A program made the position numbers and the translations under genes. Under the pieces are notes generated by a model. It made no database searches. It saw only the letters and a program-made list of their open reading frames with translations, and was not told where the DNA came from. From Ochromonas danica (Eukaryota > Sar > Chrysophyceae > Chromulinales > Chromulinaceae), in NCBI GenBank assembly GCA_015146655.1, contig VKHL01000181.1, positions 1-50,931 of the forward strand: 50,931 nt of DNA. Direction: 5' to 3'. Each line of letters opens with the position of its first letter. The first letter of the stretch is position 1. Below are positions 9,687 to 21,480 of the stretch, one piece after another.

Positions 9687-12600
9687 CATGTGCTATGTGT
9701 ATACTGTGTGTATACTATGGTATGTTATATATGGTATGAGTAGTCAAGATAGTCGTAAAATCGAACAACTAGTTCAATTCTTTATACAACATGGACCAGG
9801 TATAATTGATCCTGCAGCTAAACAAGCATTAGCATTAGCATTAGCTAAACTATCACAAGATACAAGTTATATGGAAATGATTGAAAGATTACATCTCTTA
9901 GATCATGTCTTACATCTCTTATTAACATTACGTGAAGAACATGTTAATTCTTTACTATTACAAGAAAGTTGTTGTATAGCCATCTGTCGTATAACATTAC
10001 GATTAGGATGTCATCCTAATCATATAACAGATTCTGAATGTTCTATTGTTACTAAGACATTATTTTCATTATTAACCTTACAAGATCGTAATGTCTTATG
10101 TAGTACCATCTCTGCTATACGTGCATTAGGTGTACAACGACTTTGTTTAGATGACTTTTTATCAAATAATGCACAGTTTTTATCTCAAATAGCAGAGATT
10201 ATTGCAACCTATCAAGATGATATTGAATTATGTCAATATGGATGTGCTGTTTTAGCAGTCTTTTCATATGATATACTAGCACATGATCGATTAGCTGAAA
10301 AGAAGATTATGAATACCTTCTTTACAAAGATTAATAATGTGGAAGATACAATAACACGTGAATTAGTAGCAAATAGTTTATGTAATCTATCCATACATGC
10401 TATAGCATGTCAACGTATGATTGAAATGAATGTAGTTGATGTATTAGGTAGATTATCATGTTCAACAAGTGAGATCATATTAGAATTATGTAGTAAAACA
10501 TTATGTAATTTGACATGTCATTCAAGTCATCATCAAGCCATGATACAACAAGATGTATTAGATATTATTATTATGATTGCTTTAGTTCGTACAGTTTCTA
10601 ATTCTACCAAATGTACATGTGCTAAGGCCTTGCTTAACTTAATAAGTAATGACAACTTAAAGGCTATCACTGACTCAGGGGCTATACGTATCTTTGCCTC
10701 CTTATCAACTATACCTTATCTACCTATACAAGTGATATGTTCAAAAGGATTTCATTTATTAACCATGAATGAATATCGTCGTAAAGAATTAATACAATAT
10801 CATTCTGTTATACAAGCTTTATTTCATATGATTAAATTATCTATTACTATACCTTCATCACGTATTAAAATAAGATTAGGAATGAGTTTAATTAATCTAT
10901 TAGCATGTCCTTATAGTTATTCTGAAGTCATCCCTATGGGTGCTTTAACATGTTTAAAGATTATTGCTACAATGGAATTTGAAGAATTAAGAGATGCTGT
11001 TGTTCGTATTATATTAAGAATGACTTCATCATCACTATCCTCCTCCTCCTCCTCCTCTTCTACTACTACTACCAACCATGCTAACTCTACTAACTTAACT
11101 AACCCCAACGGAACTAACTCTACTAACGTATCTAATCCCAACGGAACTATTCCCAACGGAACTAATACTACCTCTACCTCTACTAAGTTAACCACCTCCA
11201 CCAGTACTACTACTACCACTACTACTACTACCAATAAGTATGACAATGAAGCAATGATCTTACATGAACCTATTATACCTATTTTATTATTAATCTTACA
11301 ACGTCATACCTCTACTACAACCTTTGATATTCTATTACGTACTATGAGATCTTTAACATCTATTAAACAATATCGTAAATTATTCTTACGTGATCATGGA
11401 TTAGATGCTTTAATAGGATCTGTATTAACAGGGAAAGTAATAAAGAAAAGTCATTGTCAAGAGATATGTCGTACATGGACTAATCTATCGTATGAATTAG
11501 ATTATTGTGAAATTATGATTAAATCAGGTAGTTTAGTATTAGCATTAGCTATCTTAGAACAAAGTCAATTAGCTAATACATTAGAAACGAAAATGTTAGT
11601 AATGATATTAATACGTAATTTATCAGAATCTTATGTTGCTAAACCTTATCTATTAACACAAGGAATTGTAAAGTCATTAGTGAAGATATTATTAAATGAC
11701 GTGGGAGAATATGACAAAATGAAAGAGTTATTAGATCAAGAATATCCTAATAACAATAGTAATAATAACATGATGTTACAACGTGATTATATACAACAAC
11801 TCCTCCTACGCAGCAGCACTACCTCGAACACTACCTCGTCCAACCCTCCTCCTCCTGCTACTACTACTACTACCACTACTACTAGTAGTAGTAACTTGTC
11901 ATTGAAGTTAGATGGTATGCGTAGTGTAGGCTATGCAGCTATGGTGAAGATCATCTATAACCTTGTCTTATCCTCTTCTATGCATGATGAACTAGTCGCT
12001 CAGGGGATTATGGAAGCCTTATTGAAGATTGTGCTACCTCTGACTATTGCACCTCTCTTCCATGATGAAGAGACGTTAGCAGCTATTGGGGTAGGAGGAG
12101 CAGGAGGTAGTGGAGGAGGAGGAGGAGGAGGGAAGGGTAATACTGCTACCTCCTCCTCCTCCTCCTTCTCGATGGTATCACCTAAGATACTTAAGACTTC
12201 CTCACAGGATGGAGGGGTAGTAGGTAGTAGTAGTCATCCTACTATTACTATCCCTCCTCCTGCTACTACCACAGGACGAGGAGTAGCAGCAGGAGGAGGA
12301 GGAGGAGGGGTAGTAATGAAGCATCTACCTCCCTCTGGTGTTCGACTATTCTTCACTCCTTTAGAAGTCGAATATATTGCAAAGACTCTTCGTATGCTAT
12401 CAACTTCTCCTTCTTGTCATGAAGCTATGGTAGGTAGAGTGACCACCTCCTCCTCCACCTCCTCCTCCTCCTCCACAACATGCTATGTGATGTCCATCTG
12501 TCGTGCTCTAATCTATTCCTTCATCTCTCCTATAGCAAGATGTGAGATTGCTATGACCTTGTCTAATCTCTCTCAATCTAAATCATGTCGTGAGCAACTA

Positions 12601-15036
12601 GTCCATCAGTCAGCTATCGAGCTACTCATTGCCTTGTCTATTACTAGTGACTATGATACTCAAAGACATTGTATAGCTGCCTTAGGTTATCTCTCGGAGT
12701 TAACAGTAGTGAGACAAGGTGTAGTAGCTTCATTGTTACTGTTAGGGTTGAACTTGGAGGATAGGCAGAATAGTGGAGGAGGTGGTGGTGTAGGAGGAGG
12801 AGGTAGTATAGCAGGTAGTGTAGGTAAAGGAGGAGTAGTAGCAGGAACAGGAGGGTCACTGAGCGGTGCTAATGCTACCCTTCCCTCCTCCTCCTCCTCT
12901 ATTGCTTCTGCTGCTAGTAATGTAGCAGGAGGAGGAGTAGGGCCTATTACCACTGCTACAAGTAGTAGTAATCCTGCTGCTGCTATCACTACTTCTGCCA
13001 CTGCTACCGCTACTGGCAGTAATCCCGCGGGCCATAATAATAGCATCAACCCCGCGCCTCACAATAATAGTAACAACCCCACTACCTCTACTACAACTGT
13101 AAGTACTACAACAACAGCTAACAATGTTACAACAACTACAACAACTGCTACACTATTACAACCAATCTCTGACAATAATACTACTGCTACATCAACTAAC
13201 AATAATGATGATGATATGATCTCTGTTACCTCATCGACTAGTCATCTCTCCCGAGGTAGTGATCTCTCTTCTAGACAACAACCTCCTCCTACTACTACTA
13301 CCACTACTACTACATCTCCGAATGAGTCTAATCAGATGAAGATGATGACATTAAAGAATCTGTTAAGAGATCTCATGCCTGATCGTATTCGATTTGAATC
13401 ATTTATTGATGCATTAAGAAGATGTAATAAGGATAACCTTGATCAGAATGACTTCCATCCTAAAGGAATGACAGAGAAGGAGATTGGAGATATGATGGGA
13501 ATACATCATAATCATCATCCTATGACTTCTCTTTCATCGACTACACATGCTTCGATAGTAGCAGCAGGAGGAGGTGGTGGTGGAGGAGGAGGAGGAGGAG
13601 GGTCTACTACCCGTCGATCTATGCCAAAGACACCTTCTATACCCATCAATAATCCTCATCTTTCTATGATGCATCATGGTGAAACACCTGCTATTGACTC
13701 TCTATCTCATGGAGAGTATACTCGATTAGCTGTTTCTTCGTACCATAAACAGCTTTTACTGAATGAAGAAAAACAGCTTTTAACAGTCTCAGCATTAAAT
13801 GATATTAATTACTTCTTTGAAGTACCACAATCAGAAGATTCTTATGATGCTGAAAAAGGTGGATTAGCAAAAGCTTTAACCGTTGAATTGGCCTTACCTG
13901 GCATACCTGCAAATCGAGACTTAGAACCCGCAAATCGCCATAAGGAACTCACACCTGTCCCTATTGATCAACAACCTTTACCTAAGGATTGTCGTCAACC
14001 TGATTATGGTATAAATTCTGCTATGCCTACTCGTGGTAGTACAGGAGGACAAGGTAGCAGTGGTCTAGGAGGTGTAGGAGGAGATGGTCTATCAGCTGAC
14101 TACCTCACAACGAGTAATTCCAATCTATCTGAAGGAGATCATACTACTGACAGTGAGAGTCTAGCTGATGATCGTAAGCATCAACCAGCACCTGCTTTTA
14201 AGGTTAAGTCAGGAAGTGGTAGTCATCATTGGAAAGGTCTTCGTCATGCTGAGGTCGTGCATACTGGACCACTACCCTCTACCACTGCTAATCGACTAGG
14301 TGGAGGGGGATTAAGTCATTTAGATCCTCGTAGTCCTTTAGTTCGTAAGAATGGTCCACATAATGGAATGTTTCTATCAACTACAGGAGGAGGTAGTGGT
14401 AGTAGTAGTGTTGGCGGTGGAGGAGTTGGAGGAGGTCCTCCTGCTACCTCACCACAGAGTCAACATCGTCATCGACAAGGTAGTGCAGGAGAGACAAAGC
14501 GTTCTGGTAGTCGACGTGGATCAAGATCTGATAATCATGACATCAGCAGTGCTGTAGCCTTAATGAGTGGTGGAGGCAGTGGGTCCAAGTCAGCTCCTGT
14601 GGACATGGACAATGGAAAGAACACTACAGGGAATGTCACTACTGGTAATGGTAGTACTAATAGTGTTGGTAGTCGTGGCCGTCTCTCTGCTGGATTTGGT
14701 CTGACGGATGACAGAGATCAAGATGGTCTGACAAATGAAGAAATCAAACAAGAACAAGCCTATAACGAAGAAGAAGATGAAGCCAATGAATTAGCACGAA
14801 TGGCATTGAAAGGTAAATTAGGGAAAGAGAATGGTGGTAGTGGAGGAGGACTTGGTGGTGGTGGAGGAGGTAGTGGTGGAGGTGGTACTGGTAGACCTTC
14901 TATCAGGCAAAGGATGAACAGCAAGCTGATACCCAATGTCTCCGAAGATGATGATGATGATGTATCTCTCTCTGCACCTCCTAAAGGTGGACTTCAACAT
15001 GTTGGTAGGAAGGGCTCTCTTCGTATTTCATTCTAA
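6969..15036 (+). CDS. large armadillo-repeat protein
   Basis: Four exons: 6969-7454, 7560-8059 (the acceptor could also be 6 bp later), 8337-9449 and 9744-15036. Donors are GTAAGT (GTAAGT/GTAAGTCA), acceptors TAG. The sum is 7392 nt, 2463 aa. Exon 1 encodes a disordered Gly/Ser-rich N-terminus. From exon 2 to about residue 1700 there are many helical repeats of ARM type, seen as recurring LCNLS, ALxNLS, CxALGYLS and GxIxxLxxLL patterns (for example KLCTLTLCNLSMQ, LVANSLCNLSIHA, CSKTLCNLTCHSS, IAMTLSNLSQSKSC). Poly-Gly, Ser and Thr runs interrupt the repeats at many points. The last ~600 aa are mostly disordered, with conserved-looking islands such as RDLMPDRIRFESFIDALRRC and a DRDQDGLTNEEI segment. 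It is probably a scaffold or adaptor; no enzyme domain is seen. Codon use in the repeat part is AT-rich (many TTA), unlike the dehydrogenase pair further right. Intron 3 holds a long TG repeat. Confidence 0.85.
9513..9688 (+). repeat. (TG)n microsatellite in intron 3 of the armadillo gene
   Basis: About 175 bp of TG repeats interrupted by TATG and TTTG, in the 294-bp intron 9450-9743. The acceptor TAG ends at 9743 (or AG at 9740, also in frame). One frame of the repeat is open and runs into exon 4, which is a false extension of the protein. Confidence 0.9.
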
Positions 15037-15425
15037 GAAGAGAGAGACACAGAGAGAGAGTCTACTTGCCTTCCTTCTTCTCTTTTTCATTGTTAGGGAG
15101 TGATGAAGAGTATCGATCATGCTTCGCATTGCTGGAGCTGGCGGTGACAAACATTTCTACAAAGATGGGGTTTTCAACAATGCTGAACGTGCTCATGACA
15201 GAAGCAGCGAGACTAGAGCAGATGGAAGAAGGGCATGCATTGTTGTTAACACGTAGTATTACATGCTGTCGCATTATTGCTCAACAAATTAATTGCAAAT
15301 TATCTACAAAGGAATTGTTGGATAATAATAACATGAAATCAAATCTTCGTTGCATAGCTCGAACCATAACACAACGGTTATAGTGATAAACTGACAATAC
15401 ACATAGTCTAAATACAGTAAGCTCG
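15037..15425. other. convergent intergenic region
   Basis: Shared 3' flank of the rightward armadillo gene and the leftward GAF gene. ORFs here overlap on both strands without recognisable content. I see no gene. Confidence 0.5.
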
Positions 15426-17452
15426 TTAGGAGAGCGATCCAAGAGTTGGTAGGGGAAGTACCTTCCGCCGACTCGAATCTCTTCCACTTCTCGTCCTGGA
15501 TAAATGAGCATCAGGGAGACTGCTACCAGCCACAGATAAAATACTCTGACGACTGTGTGCAACGCTACCTTCAGGCGAGATAGAAGAGGAGAAAGGTAAA
15601 GCATGGAAGACATGAGCGACGAGGTCGATGATACTCTTCCGAATATTTGACAATCGTTTGGTGACTGGGATGAGATGAGAAATACTCTCTTCTGCCTCTT
15701 CTCTCAGCTCCTCTTCATGAGGATGTTGCGCCCGTAGAGAAACTCTTCGAAGACTAGAAGAAAGACCTGTCATTGAGTCGTCTTCTCTTCTTGTCGAAGC
15801 ATTGACAAATGTACTATTGCAACCTACACTATAATCAGCAGCTTCGTCGAAACGAGTACTCTCACCCTCTCGAGAAGAATAATAGGGATGCCAAGCTTTA
15901 GCTGCTACCTCAGCACTGACCACGAAAACACCGCTTACTCCAACACTACTCTCCGACATAACAGAAGGAGCCCGGCTGTGAGTAGTAACTTGATTGGAAG
16001 GTTGCAAGGGAAGCATGTCTTGGCCAGTTGGAGGGATGATGCGGTAATGACAAGGCAAAGAAAGGATAAAAACAAAGACACCATCAATCTCAGGGTGAGG
16101 ATGCTTTGAGTAGTCCCCTGCAGCATGAGAGGCTAATTTGAATATCAGCCTATCAATCAACTCACTTTTCGGTGATACGATACTCGTTGTGATACGCACT
16201 ATAATAAAGCCTTCATCTTCTATCTCAGTCAGCGAGTTACCATCCGATGATAATGTTTTATGATGGGTAGAAGAATGGGTATCCAGAACATAGGATATGC
16301 TTGCATGAGACTTATCAACGATCAAGGAAAGTATTAAATCAATAAGAAACAAGAATAAACTTGAATTAACTCGAACCTCAAGTGATGAGAATTGTTTACA
16401 ATGTTCCCATACTTGTCCACCACATAACTGTTGCCAACCAATGAACATAGTGGAGCCATTCTGCCACTCTGAATCAATAGTTATTGTTGATAAGGCAGTT
16501 ATACCTTGTTGTTTATCTTGTTGTTCTTGCAACTCGACTGTCAATCGCTTCATTAGACCTATTTGATGGCTGAGATTGATATGACGAAACCTTTCCACCC
16601 ATTCTGATTTACTATGATCCTCGCTTTTAACGTAAGATAACAAACTTTGAATAGATGGCTTCAAATGATCAATTAAGGTCAATCCAATACGTAAAGAATC
16701 ATTTCTTTCCTCAGCTAGAACACGATGGCGGCGGCATTCTAACGTCATTGATATCATTGAAGCAATTTCTTCTAATTTCAGCGATTGCTCTTCTGTCCAA
16801 TCTGATCGAGCCATTCTATCCAACAGTGTTATACTTCCTATCTTCAAACCATTAACTATAATAGCACAACCAACATAGAAGTGGTAATTGCCTTCTGTAC
16901 AGAGAATACTCTCCTGGAAATGAGGATCAGTACTAAGATCTTCTATGACAACCACTAATGAGGTTTGATTCATTATAAGATGAGAAGTAATTGAATCTTT
17001 ACGATCAATCTCACTCCATGGAAAGTTAACTGAAGAGAGAATAAAGCTTCGATCAATTCCTAGGAAGGAGATTACTGCAGTAGAGGTCTAATAACGACAG
17101 GAAGAACGAGTAGGGAAATTCATTTAATAAATTATTTAATTAATTGATTAATTAAGAAGTGGATAAGGCAGGGGTAGTAGAGGCTTACTTGGAAGAGACG
17201 ACAACAGAGAGCAGTATATCGATGGAAATAGTCTTGATAAGAGGAAGAAGGTCCTCCTACTTGATAGGAATCCAATAGTTGGACTTCTTTCAAAGTGCGA
17301 AGACGATTAGGTTCATAAAAAGGAATGACGACAGCATATTGATGCTGGAGATGTTGAAGAAGGCTCTGGTCATGCTCTGTTAAGTTCCCTATTAATGACT
17401 CTTGAGTCTCCTCAGTATTGTCCATAGGAAGAAGGATGATAGAGTGGGACAA
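15426..17452 (-). CDS. GAF-domain protein with degenerate histidine-kinase-like region
   Basis: Two exons: 17452-17189 and 17087-15426, joined across a 101-bp intron (GTAAGC...TTAG), 641 aa. Residues about 35-195 form a GAF domain. ERLxxLxxLxLLD-type entry appears as NRLRTLKEVQLLDSY, then TALCCRLFQ joins TSTAVISFLGIDRSFILSS, followed by LSTDPHF and YVGCAIIVNGLKIGSITLLD, the usual N-terminal GAF pattern of bacterial and algal sensor proteins. Next comes LTLIDHLKPSIQSLLSYV, which resembles a histidine-kinase H-box, and a block to about residue 445 (LSLIVDKSHASISYV...GVFVFILSLP) that could be a decayed HATPase domain without N, G1 or G2 boxes. The last ~190 aa are Ser/Arg-rich. It may sense a small ligand without kinase activity; ligand and output are unknown. 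Confidence 0.75.
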
Positions 17453-18241
17453 GATAGAAAAGGACTGAGGATGAGAATAGAATAGGATTGGATTAGATTA
17501 GGATATGATTGGATACTATAGGAGAGACTTTAGTACATGATAAGAAGAAGACAAGTCAAGACCACTAGAGCACCACCACCACCAGAAAGACTATGAGAGA
17601 CTTAAAGACTAAGAGAGAGAGAATGACTGATGATGACCCCAGACAGTGACTGAGAGACTACTGAGAGAGTACTAGGAGAGATCTTCAGTGTTTTCAGAAA
17701 TGAAAAATGAAAAAAGCGGTTGGAGCACTGTAATTTTTCAATGATGGTGATGATGATGGTGGTGAAAATGCTGAGGATTAGATAACTCAAAAATTACGAG
17801 ATATTAGTCTGCATTTCCTCTAACGGAACAGAATGAACGTGCAATTGACGTGGTGAAAAGAGAGGTCCGAGGTGGCGTTATTGACGAAGGAATACAAGAT
17901 TTTCATGTTGAAAGGATGTTCTGCATGGTTGAGGTCGGTGTTATTAGAAGTAGGGGTAAGGTTGTTAGACAGGTCACACGGTGACAATCCGCCAGGAGAG
18001 AGAAAACTGTAACTTAAGGATTTACGTCAGTAAGACGACTAATCAGAGTGGTCAATACCCTCCATCACCTTTATAATGAATTAATCTGAATGCATTAGTA
18101 TATTACAAAAGAGCTATTGCATTTATTATTATTAATCTAACATCGTAAGGCAGCTGTTGTTGGCAGTATCCTCAGCATACATTCCCTTAGCACATGAATT
18201 ATCATCATCAATTCAAGTACACATTTCAAAAAAGAAATACT
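17453..18241. other. intergenic, no gene seen
   Basis: 5' flank of the GAF gene and 3' flank of the HIG1 gene. Contains purine-rich GAGA stretches (about 17580-17680) and a GATGATGGT run near 17740-17765. Short ORFs are not supported. Confidence 0.5.
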
Positions 18242-18880
18242 TTATTTCTTCTCTTCCACATCCACTGGGGCAGGGACATCATCATCAACAACTACAGTGG
18301 ACTTGTAGTCAGTCAAGGGGACAAACCTGCCACGACGATTCATATACTCCAAAAAGCCCATGGTAATCAAGAGAATGGTAATAACGCCACCTTGTGCATA
18401 AACACGACTATGCATAATTTTCTGACTCAAAGTCAAATGCTTTAATCCCATTTGTCCGTACAGGATACCTCCCGCGAGAGGAACACCCAAACCGGCGACA
18501 AGTTCAAAAGGATTATCGGCAATATAATTCATAGTGCGTTGATAGAAAGGTAAAACAGAAAGTTCAGCAGGAACTTCTAAAGCACCTTGTCTTTCAACTA
18601 AACCATATTTATGAGGATGTAACATAGCACGATGTTGAGTGACCTCATAAGAAAATGAAAAAATTCCTAATGCTGCCATGACAGGGAAAGACATACGAAC
18701 AGAGGTGGTAGTTTTGGCACGGAAACCAGGAGATCTCCAAATAGCGAAAGAAGTAATCGCACCGACAATACCTGCGCCAATAGCAGCAGCTTTCGTACTT
18801 TCTCTCATAGCAATGGATTGAATCGCATCACGCTTAGCATCTTCGTCGTAAACAAGGATACCCTGAAGACCAGACGACAT
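18242..18880 (-). CDS. HIG1-domain mitochondrial protein (RCF1/HIGD-like)
   Basis: Single exon, 212 aa. Residues about 115-178 match the HIG1 domain (PF04588): NPFELVAGLGVPLAGGIL as the first membrane helix, then the loop GLKHLTLSQKIMHSRVYAQG carrying the conserved Q...R...Q pattern, then a second helix GVITILLITMGFL. Two more hydrophobic segments near 32-48 and 62-78 suggest four membrane passes. HIG1 proteins of the RCF1/HIGD type sit in the mitochondrial inner membrane and assist cytochrome c oxidase and supercomplex assembly; this role is inferred from the family. The protein is longer than HIGD1A (about 93 aa) because of its N-terminal helix pair, and nearer to fungal Rcf2 in layout. There is no cleavable presequence, as is usual for this family. 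Confidence 0.8.
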   Translation of the reverse strand: MSSGLQGILVYDEDAKRDAIQSIAMRESTKAAAIGAGIVGAITSFAIWRSPGFRAKTTTSVRMSFPVMAALGIFSFSYEVTQHRAMLHPHKYGLVERQGALEVPAELSVLPFYQRTMNYIADNPFELVAGLGVPLAGGILYGQMGLKHLTLSQKIMHSRVYAQGGVITILLITMGFLEYMNRRGRFVPLTDYKSTVVVDDDVPAPVDVEEKK

Positions 18881-19044
18881 TTTTTATTTCAATATTTTTT
18901 AGGGCGAAGAAAAAAGGAGCTTGGAATAGAAGATGACAACCACGTCTGAAGGATGAAGGGGTGGCGTTGTCTTGATTGTGTGAGGATTGTCGGTGTTGCT
19001 GGGAGGTGTGGCTGCGCTGCCTTTGATCACTACTCGGTCACTAC

Positions 19045-19533
19045 TTAGTCATCAGAGGGAGTGGGTGGGAGTTGGAGGGGCAGAGAAGAAGGGCGGTGCG
19101 CGAGACAGGCTTGCACTACCTCGTCGACAAGGGAGTTGGCCGCTCTCTTCAACCAAGGCAACCCAAATGCACCACTCTCTTCAACACAGCAGAGTGCGTG
19201 GCAGGAACGAATAGATGGTGTATTTCCTAATTTTTCGGTTAAATATTGTATAGCAGCACGATTATATTTAGGATTGCCATTCATTAATTGTAATAATTGT
19301 AATAATCCATCAATATCAACAGAAGAACGATGAAAACCTTCAGATAAGATTTTACGATAAGCGGGAAAAAACCCATCTGGGGAAAAAATCCGTCGACGCA
19401 ACACCCAATTCAAACTCAAATCAAATTTCTTCTCTTTAGTCCCATTGTCCATCAGAACTACTGTAAAAGCTTTAAAAAGAACGAGAATGGATAAAAGTAA
19501 TGTTATTATGTTGGAAACAGGCAAAACATTCAA
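19045..19533 (-). CDS. small protein with N-terminal membrane anchor, unknown function
   Basis: Open frame of 162 aa. Residues 5-27 are hydrophobic (IITLLLSILVLFKAFTVVLM) and could be a signal anchor. If translation starts at Met28 instead, a soluble protein of 135 aa results. The body is helical-looking (DGLLQLLQLMNGNPKYNRAAIQYLTEKLG) with three Cys near 115-121. I do not recognise a family. A 29-nt piece of its coding sequence (19361-19389, encoding IFSPDGFFPA) recurs inverted at 21047-21075 in decayed DNA. The opposite strand also has ORFs, so the call rests on length, composition and spacing from the HIG1 gene. Confidence 0.45.
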   Translation of the reverse strand: MNVLPVSNIITLLLSILVLFKAFTVVLMDNGTKEKKFDLSLNWVLRRRIFSPDGFFPAYRKILSEGFHRSSVDIDGLLQLLQLMNGNPKYNRAAIQYLTEKLGNTPSIRSCHALCCVEESGAFGLPWLKRAANSLVDEVVQACLAHRPSSLPLQLPPTPSDD

Positions 19534-19752
19534 CTAAAAATGTTTTTGTTCATCGTTAGCTGAGGAAGAACTGGAAATTCCAGCCACGGGCTTTGCCCCC
19601 TCTATAGCTGTGCCAATTCGGTTGAAGGTAAAATAGCAGTTGCCAAACACTTTTAAGGAGTATGGAAAGCGAATAAGGAGTGTGGAAGGGCCCACGGCAT
19701 TGCTCTTTCCATACTCAAAGACTGCCTTAAAGAGTATCACAACATGTTGCAA

Positions 19753-20150
19753 AAGAAGTCGGCAACTTTCATGTCAATGAGGATCGTTATCGAGCTACAA
19801 ACCAAGAATTAATCGATTATATCATAAAAACATTAGTTGAGGCAAAAGAACAGCAAAAATCACTCTGAAAAGACAAGAAAGAGGGGTAGTACTGGAGAAA
19901 GCTAAAGAAGCCAAAAGACGACGCAATACTGCAGTCCCAGCTAGAGGTTTTGGTACAGTACTGTTACCCGCTACTTATTGAGATCAATTATGTCAAACTT
20001 GTGGGACAAAACAAGACAAAAGCTTGCATCGAAGTTGAAGAAAAGGATGCTCGAAATGCCTATTCAACTTCTGGCTAATTTTAGCAGCAACTTCAGCCCA
20101 ATATGGTCCTAAATTGGTATTCCACCCAATCCGTGAGTGCCAAGAAACAT
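19753..20150 (+). pseudogene. decayed coding sequence with zinc-ribbon-like cysteines
   Basis: One frame reads KEVGNFHVNEDRYRATNQEL...VEAKEQQKSL then stops; the following frame continues KRQERGVVLEKAKEAKRRR...ARGFGTVLLPATY, a stop, CQTCGTKQDKSLHRS, a stop, RKGCSKCLFNFW and on to about 20150. The C-x2-C ... C-x2-C spacing resembles a zinc ribbon as in transposon-encoded or nuclease proteins, but the match is too weak for a family name. At least three stops break it. Confidence 0.3.
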
Positions 20151-20432
20151 GATAAAGTTATAGTCGCCATTAAATCTGCTTTTGAAGGGGTTGTAACCAA
20201 ATAAAGTAGTGGAAACCTTGGATTTGTCATGAAGTGGTATCGCTGCTGAATTCGCTGCCGCCCCTGGGTTTGCGACAGCAGGAGTGCTATTGAAGGCGTT
20301 TGCTATGAAAGAGTACAGTTTTATTTGTCATTCCTCGGACTTTAGGCCTTGCAAAGGTGCTTGGAATAGTAACTTGCAAGGAATAGCGATCGTGTCACTC
20401 AAGGACACTTAGAGGAGATTTTCAAAGCTAGA

Positions 20433-20666
20433 ATGAAGCTATATGGTGAGAAGAAACAGTGCTTAATCGAAGGTTTACAAATGATACAGCTTGTCAGAAG
20501 CACTGCGGCACGAGAGGCAAAGAAGGTGCTGATGCAGCAGAAAAAGGCCAAAGCAGCCGAGGATGCCATCGAGAGAGCACCGTTCAATAGCCTAAGGGAA
20601 GAGGGAAAGAAGGCTGAGCGAGCCGGTAAGAGAGTGCAGAAGATAGCCCGACAAAATCAGGGGTAA
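20433..20666 (+). CDS. possible small basic helical protein or fragment
   Basis: Open frame of 77 aa, very rich in Lys, Ala, Glu and Gln (AAREAKKVLMQQKKAKAAED...GKKAERAGKRVQKIARQ), likely a single charged helix. It lies directly after the decayed zinc-ribbon-like sequence and may be its former C-terminus or a separate remnant. No family recognised. Confidence 0.2.
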   Translation: MKLYGEKKQCLIEGLQMIQLVRSTAAREAKKVLMQQKKAKAAEDAIERAPFNSLREEGKKAERAGKRVQKIARQNQG

Positions 20667-21185
20667 ATGTTACCTAATTTCTGACCCCCACTCAGACCCC
20701 GTCTTTAGCACCAAATATCTTCTCTTGTAGCACTTTTAAGACAATCTACGCCATATACCACAACATCAATTCAATAATGAACTTCAGGGATCTTTGAATG
20801 TTGAGAGCGTTTGAGCTCTTCGTTCATATTGAATCTCCTCTTAGAAAAAAGGCACTGAAAAGCGCCATGCCTCTTAAAATATCAATAAAAAGTCTTTCAT
20901 CTTAAAGAGAACACCCCTAACATAATATATCATTAGAATGGGCAGATCAAGAGGAATGTGATGGAATTGGTTATTTCCTCAGAGGAACTACTGTAAGTGA
21001 GAAATTCGCAGTTAAAAGCGACAGTTCAGCATAAAAAATAACGGCCATTTTTTCCCCAGATGGGTTTTTTCCCGCGTCTGGAACAACTTTATACCTACTC
21101 CGTACTGGGCCTAACGGCGATCGGCAGCATAGTCCTATTACTACGAGGCTAGAGAAAGAATCGCTTAGTTTGCGGGCCTAATTAA

Positions 21186-21223
21186 TCATGTAAATCCCGC
21201 GATATATCACTGTATTTACATGA
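21186..21223. repeat. 10-bp inverted repeat hairpin
   Basis: TCATGTAAAT (21186-21195) and ATTTACATGA (21214-21223) are perfect reverse complements around an 18-nt loop that contains CCCGCGATATAT. Confidence 0.7.
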
Positions 21224-21480
21224 GACGCTGCTGCTGTTACTACCACCAAGAAAGTGATCCTATGGCAGAAGAAAGTGATCCTATTATTAAGATAGTGCTA
21301 GTAATTAGAGGTTTGTCTATTGATAGACAATACAATATTCATCTCATCCTATTCAACATTATCATTAATGATCAAGTAATTAGCATTACAAGAGAGGTAC
21401 AAAGGATGAAAAGAAGAGAACACAAGAGAACACAAGAGATACTAAGACAAGACGAAGTAATTTAGAATAAAAACTCAAAA

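Larger units (their letters stand above)
19534..21480. other. decayed intergenic region
   Basis: Nearly 2 kb with no intact gene I can name. It holds fragments of former coding sequence (listed separately), a 29-nt copy of a piece of the neighbouring gene, and short hairpins. A small ORF at 21220-21465 (+, 81 aa, Arg/Ile-rich) has no recognisable content and is probably chance. Confidence 0.5.

Noticed and set aside
9459-9743. Long Cys-Val and His-Thr ORFs on both strands
   Set aside because: They are the translation of a TG/CA microsatellite inside an intron of the armadillo gene.
21061-21180. Possible tRNA or other structural RNA in the GC-richer stretch
   Set aside because: No cloverleaf, A-box or B-box pattern could be drawn.
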